From: Tritrichomonas musculus
Taxonomy: Eukaryota > Parabasalia > Tritrichomonadida > Tritrichomonadidae
Length of the DNA stretch: 64,000 nucleotides
Direction: 5' to 3'
NCBI GenBank assembly: GCA_039105265.1
Contig: JAPFFF010000004.1
Coordinates: 1,550,001 to 1,614,000, forward strand
Part shown: positions 60,054 to 64,000 of the stretch, one piece after another
How the letters are laid out: every line of letters starts with the position of its first letter
Numbering within the stretch: the stretch's first letter is position 1
The notes under the pieces: generated by a model
Told to the model about the DNA's origin: nothing
Seen by the model: the letters and a program-made list of their open reading frames with translations, nothing else
The model's database searches: none
Program-made: the position numbers and the translations under genes

Positions 60054-63000
60054 ATGAGTGAGAGTGAAACAAATCAAGAAAAGTCAAAAGATCCTTTTGA
60101 ACTTTGTGATAGTGAACTTCAAGATTTAAGTCAATATTTACAGTATTCTTCTAAAAAGCTAGATGAAAAATGCAAAAAATCAATATTTCACCTTTTTTTT
60201 TTAAAAAGTATTTTTAATGTTAAAGAAAGCAAATCACGATTTGTTTTGCTTAAAAAGTTGCAAATTCAATTTGATCAAGGTGTTTATCATGTTCCACTAT
60301 CTGATGTTGATAGAATTTACGAATGCCTTTTTTGGAAACTTCCAAATTACGAGCCAATTAAAAATGACCCAGAAAGTGAAGATTTACTTTATTTATTAAT
60401 GAATATTTTTATGCTTCGTTTTTATTATTACGCATTTCCTCATTTTTATCAAATTAAAACGGAAGACAACATATTTATCCATGATCCTTCTTTTATTATC
60501 AAATATTTTAACAAGTTTTCTTATCAATTTAAATTTAGAAAGCCATCCGATAATAATGATCCATACATGAATCTCATTAAAAATGATGGATCATTGACTA
60601 ATATCTTCAACAAACTTTTTGAAATTTATTTAGCTAGGATTAATTTTGATGATGTTGCCAATTGCATTTACCAACTAATGGATATTATTGATCATAAATT
60701 TTTATATCACTATTTATCGCAAAAAAACTTTTTTGACAAAGCTCAAGCTTGTTTTGTTAACCCGGTAAATAATTCCGTTTTTCGAATGAATTTTATAATT
60801 TCATTTTATAAAAACTTCTTTACTAATAACTACAAACCATTGAAATATCGGATAGTTTTTACTAATGAAGAAATCTCAGAAGAAGAAAGAGAAGAGAAAA
60901 AAGCAATTAGTGTTAATCTCATTCAAGATATAAAAAATTTGAAGGTTTTTGATTATTTAAGATCATTTTTATCAAGTTACATAGATCAACTAATAATTAA
61001 AAAAAGGCTAATAGATATACCAAATCCGCTTAATTCTGGTCAAGATCCACAAATTTATTCAAGTTTTTATCCTGAAAATCCAAATGATGATGATATAATG
61101 GATATATATACTCTTTTTACTTTAATGTTTCGAACAATATATGACCCAAAATATGACCAAGAATATGAAACATGTGTAGAAGATTTTTATGAAATTATTG
61201 CATCTGTTTATATGATTATCCCTGACATTTTTACATCTGCAGCTTGTACTTGGTCAACAACTCTTCTTGATTTTACAAGATACAAAAATGAAAATACTTT
61301 TGGATTCTTTATAGAAGGCTTTATCAATTCTGTTAGAAGCAGAATATATGGAAAATTTTTGTTTGATGAAAATATCAAAAAAACAAGATATTTTAATGCT
61401 AGAATTGATGAAGATAACCCGCCAGATGTGTTGTTTAGAAATCTTTACAAAATTTCAGCTAGCTCTCTTCTTGGATGTTTATTTCCAATGAGAAAAGACG
61501 AATTTATATCTCCATTTAATTTTTTAGAGAATCTGAATTTCAAAGAACAACAGCCAGTTCAAGATTTGCTTGATATTTTATTGAAATTGTCAAAAACTAG
61601 TTCTTATCCAAAACATCTTTTCACCACCTGCTTTTTATATTATAATTGGATTTTTGAAATGCCGTCTATTGAATCATTCATTAAAACCTATTTTAATCTC
61701 TTTTTTTCAATTCGGCCAAATCTTAATCAAAGAGATTATGTAGAAATCGAAAAATTAAATATTTTCCATAATTTCATAAAATTCTTTTTAACATTCCCTG
61801 GAGTAACCAATATTATCCAATCTCAGCAAATATTTAAATTCTGTGAGTCCGTTGAAAAGTATGTTACTAATCCCAACTTTATTACAGAAATGGGAAATAT
61901 CGCTATTTCAAGTAATGATTTATTCAAACTAAAAATTATTACGCTCTTATTAAAAACTAAGCCAGACGAAGTATACACACAATTTTCTGATCAAGTTATA
62001 AAAAAGGTAATTGATGAGTCAATTGGAGTTAATCCCGAAGAACCTGGAAGTATTGAGCTTGTTCAGCGTATCATTTCAATTTCTCCGTTTCTTGTTTCCA
62101 TTCCGTTTAAAGATAATATGCAAATTTTTGATCTCTTAAGAAATTGTATCGGTTATCTGAATTCACTCGAGCAAAATAGTAACAAAGTTGAAATAATTCA
62201 GCTCGAAGAAAAGAAACAAAGTAAAGATACTTTCAAGGATATATATGATCAAGCTAAAATTAACTTAACGTATTCATTAACTAATTCATTTGGATTTAAA
62301 TCATCTGCTGATTACATTTCTTTAATATCTTTTCTTATTCAAAAATATGGGATGTGTTTTGAAGTTCTAAACGTAATTTCAAATATTATTGGCTACTTAA
62401 TCGATTATATTGGTAGCCAAGGAAACCTATCAAATGAAATTCAAGCTACAAATGACTTTATCTTCCAAATGATGCGCATCTTCATTGAAAATCATCCAAA
62501 AGAAATTCCTCCTCCAAATGAAGAAGCTGATCCTCCACAACAGCCAGAAAAAGGTGAAAAAAGCAAAGGTCGCCATTATAAAAGTGTTGTATTTCACTTC
62601 GCTCTTTTCCCAGTCGGTTATGATAATATAATTGGCAGCTCAAGATATAAAAATAAATTTTTAAATAAAAAAGGAAGGAAAGGAGAAAAGCGCCATAATG
62701 ATATAGAGCAGTCAAATGAAGATGATAATACCAATAATAATGATGAAATAGATGAAGATCATCAATCTGAGGATGATGAAGAAATAGAGAGATCAAATCA
62801 AATGATGCAATTTGGACGTAATAAAGAAAGAATACCATCTGAGCAGAGGCTTCATGATGAAAGAATGCAATATGAACATTTGCTTCATGATGAAAGAATG
62901 CAATATGAACATTTGCTTCATGATGAAAGAATGCAATATGAACATTTGCTTCATGATGAAAGAATGCAATACGATCGTGCGGCTTATGATGAAAAATGTG

Positions 63001-63644
63001 GCTGTTCATCTGTTGATGATATTCAATATGTTAACAACTGCTTCCTTTCTTATGAAAACGAGAAAAAACAATGTGATGATCATTTCGGTTTTAATATTCC
63101 GCACTATTCACCTTCTGAAAACCTTAGACAAAGAGCAGTTAGGACTGTTAATTTCTTCACAAGAAATATTGCAGGATATTTAATAACTTTGATACTTAAA
63201 TTTGGAATCAAACCTGACACAATTGCATTCTTCAAACAAGTTATATTCAACGCTTATAAAAATGGATTAATAAGATCAATTTGGCTTAGCAATTTCTTCC
63301 CTTTCATTACAAACGATCAAAGTTTCTTATCAACTGATGAAGATATAAATGAATGGATAAAAGCATCAATAGCAAGAATATCTATTTTAATGTCATCTGC
63401 TGATAAATCTCAAAGTGAGCAATCAAATATTTACGAAATTGGTACAAGATCAGATCAAATCAAATTAATTTTTCATTTCTTACATAAGATCAATGTGGTT
63501 TCCCCAGGTTCTATTAATGATAATGTAATTATTTTCATGGCTGATCACACAAAGTGTAAAAAAGATGATCTTTATAATTTCTTTAGATCTGATGAAGCTG
63601 ATATTGATGATAACATTCAGAAAATTTTGACAAGCAAATCTTAA
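60054..63644 (+). CDS. Large helical protein with HDERMQYEHLL repeats, 1196 aa
   Basis: No family recognised. Residues 1-840 are helix-rich with many aromatic residues (Phe, Tyr), suggesting an alpha-solenoid. An acidic disordered region (about 890-930, DDNTNNNDEIDEDHQSEDDE) is followed by about four copies of an 11-residue unit HDERMQYEHLL (about 933-976). A further helical block runs to the end. There is no signal peptide or membrane span. The gene is followed by another plus-strand gene (SmF) after about 200 bp. A large proteasome-activator or importin-like solenoid is conceivable, but nothing in the sequence proves it. Confidence 0.75.
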   Translation: MSESETNQEKSKDPFELCDSELQDLSQYLQYSSKKLDEKCKKSIFHLFFLKSIFNVKESKSRFVLLKKLQIQFDQGVYHVPLSDVDRIYECLFWKLPNYEPIKNDPESEDLLYLLMNIFMLRFYYYAFPHFYQIKTEDNIFIHDPSFIIKYFNKFSYQFKFRKPSDNNDPYMNLIKNDGSLTNIFNKLFEIYLARINFDDVANCIYQLMDIIDHKFLYHYLSQKNFFDKAQACFVNPVNNSVFRMNFIISFYKNFFTNNYKPLKYRIVFTNEEISEEEREEKKAISVNLIQDIKNLKVFDYLRSFLSSYIDQLIIKKRLIDIPNPLNSGQDPQIYSSFYPENPNDDDIMDIYTLFTLMFRTIYDPKYDQEYETCVEDFYEIIASVYMIIPDIFTSAACTWSTTLLDFTRYKNENTFGFFIEGFINSVRSRIYGKFLFDENIKKTRYFNARIDEDNPPDVLFRNLYKISASSLLGCLFPMRKDEFISPFNFLENLNFKEQQPVQDLLDILLKLSKTSSYPKHLFTTCFLYYNWIFEMPSIESFIKTYFNLFFSIRPNLNQRDYVEIEKLNIFHNFIKFFLTFPGVTNIIQSQQIFKFCESVEKYVTNPNFITEMGNIAISSNDLFKLKIITLLLKTKPDEVYTQFSDQVIKKVIDESIGVNPEEPGSIELVQRIISISPFLVSIPFKDNMQIFDLLRNCIGYLNSLEQNSNKVEIIQLEEKKQSKDTFKDIYDQAKINLTYSLTNSFGFKSSADYISLISFLIQKYGMCFEVLNVISNIIGYLIDYIGSQGNLSNEIQATNDFIFQMMRIFIENHPKEIPPPNEEADPPQQPEKGEKSKGRHYKSVVFHFALFPVGYDNIIGSSRYKNKFLNKKGRKGEKRHNDIEQSNEDDNTNNNDEIDEDHQSEDDEEIERSNQMMQFGRNKERIPSEQRLHDERMQYEHLLHDERMQYEHLLHDERMQYEHLLHDERMQYDRAAYDEKCGCSSVDDIQYVNNCFLSYENEKKQCDDHFGFNIPHYSPSENLRQRAVRTVNFFTRNIAGYLITLILKFGIKPDTIAFFKQVIFNAYKNGLIRSIWLSNFFPFITNDQSFLSTDEDINEWIKASIARISILMSSADKSQSEQSNIYEIGTRSDQIKLIFHFLHKINVVSPGSINDNVIIFMADHTKCKKDDLYNFFRSDEADIDDNIQKILTSKS
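62849..62980 (+). repeat. Coding 33-bp tandem repeat, four copies
   Basis: Units begin at 62849, 62882, 62915 and 62948. The first three are identical over most of their length; the fourth diverges at its end. They encode the 11-residue unit ending MQYEHLL. The near-identity shows recent expansion by slippage or unequal exchange. Confidence 0.9.
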
Positions 63645-63852
63645 TTAAAAATTAATTAAATAGAGATGACTTTATTTAAAAGTATATATATTTCTATTTT
63701 CTTACAATGTTATATTTTATTTTTCATAATGATATATGTTCTATTTCTAATTAGATATAGAAAAAACTTGAATAAAATTTTTTTGGTTGTTTTTTCAAAA
63801 TGATATAAACTTTTTATTAAAACTCATTGAATTTTTTTTTAGATCTTTTCAA

Positions 63853-64000
63853 ATGGCAACAAACAAATTCACTTTTCCAGCTCCTTTTCTCTCAGGTTTA
63901 ATAGAAAAACAGATTATTGTTCGTTTGAAATGGGGGATGGAATATATAGGAACTTTGGTTTCTTTTGATTCTCGAATGAATATTCATCTTCGTGACGCTG
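63853..64000 (+). CDS. SNRPF: Sm ribonucleoprotein F (SmF), N-terminal part cut by window edge
   Basis: Core subunit of the spliceosomal Sm ring. The 49 visible residues include [41 protein letters not shown], which matches SmF ([38 protein letters not shown]) through the Sm1 motif. The ATG at 63853 begins [12 protein letters not shown], like family N-termini. An initiator-like TCATT lies about 26 nt upstream. The remainder is outside the window. Confidence 0.93.
   Translation, partial: MATNKFTFPAPFLSGLIEKQIIVRLKWGMEYIGTLVSFDSRMNIHLRDA

Noticed and set aside
62850-62980. CRISPR-like array
   Set aside because: The 33-bp repeats are directly adjacent without spacers and lie in frame inside a gene, so it is a coding tandem repeat.

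Overview
The window looks like a piece of a trichomonad genome (Trichomonas/Tritrichomonas type). The DNA is very AT-rich and the genes are long and apparently intronless. Several start codons are preceded at short range by a TCAYW initiator-like element. Stop codons often run into TAAA. Typical trichomonad contents are present: mariner and hAT DNA transposons, a Polinton/Maverick-type polymerase and integrase, a BTB-like/discoidin protein and flagellar-type genes. The species cannot be fixed from the sequence alone.

Layout. Positions 1-7.5 kb are a transposon graveyard. A decayed hAT transposase (minus strand) is followed by a short tandem repeat. Next comes a small inverted-repeat element (2862-5131) whose left terminal repeat was hit by a mariner (2874-4130, flanked by TA) and whose interior was hit by a hAT-type MITE (4490-4984, 8-bp duplication ATTCTGAT). 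A separate inverted-repeat element flanked by TTAA lies at 5433-6380. From 7.55 to 14.78 kb is a Polinton-related block: a 1707-aa protein-primed family B DNA polymerase, a convergent 582-aa retroviral-type integrase and a small basic ORF. Capsid and packaging genes are not seen.

From 14.9 to 40 kb is ordinary gene-dense host DNA. In order it holds a Rab-like GTPase, a multi-LIM protein, ribosomal protein uS10 (RPS20), an ESCRT-III CHMP5/Vps60-like protein, a second non-autonomous hAT element (18866-19919, 8-bp duplication ATACATTT), a PDI-like protein without CXXC, RPA32, a secreted GH35 beta-galactosidase, a TMEM17/216-like membrane protein, an MBOAT acyltransferase, a low-complexity protein, a MATH-USP7-like protein with a damaged catalytic site, uS14 (RPS29), a BTB-like/discoidin protein, a coiled-coil protein and an SLC35F6-like transporter.

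From 40.9 to 64 kb are a 4205-aa dynein heavy chain (minus), tRNA-Gly(CCC) (minus), an Alba-domain protein divergent from a 1430-aa coiled-coil protein, a multi-pass membrane protein, a 1196-aa protein with an 11-residue repeat, and the first 49 codons of the Sm protein SmF at the right edge.

The most striking observation is the dynein heavy chain. Its overall architecture is conserved, but AAA1, the site that powers canonical dyneins, has lost its Walker A threonine/glycine context and both Walker B acidic residues. It looks like a pseudo-ATPase dynein. Second is the candidate archaeo-eukaryotic-primase-like region at the C-terminus of the Polinton-type polymerase. Other leads are a pseudo-deubiquitinase, a redox-dead PDI and a GGTYGGCCTTT motif shared by the two ribosomal protein genes.
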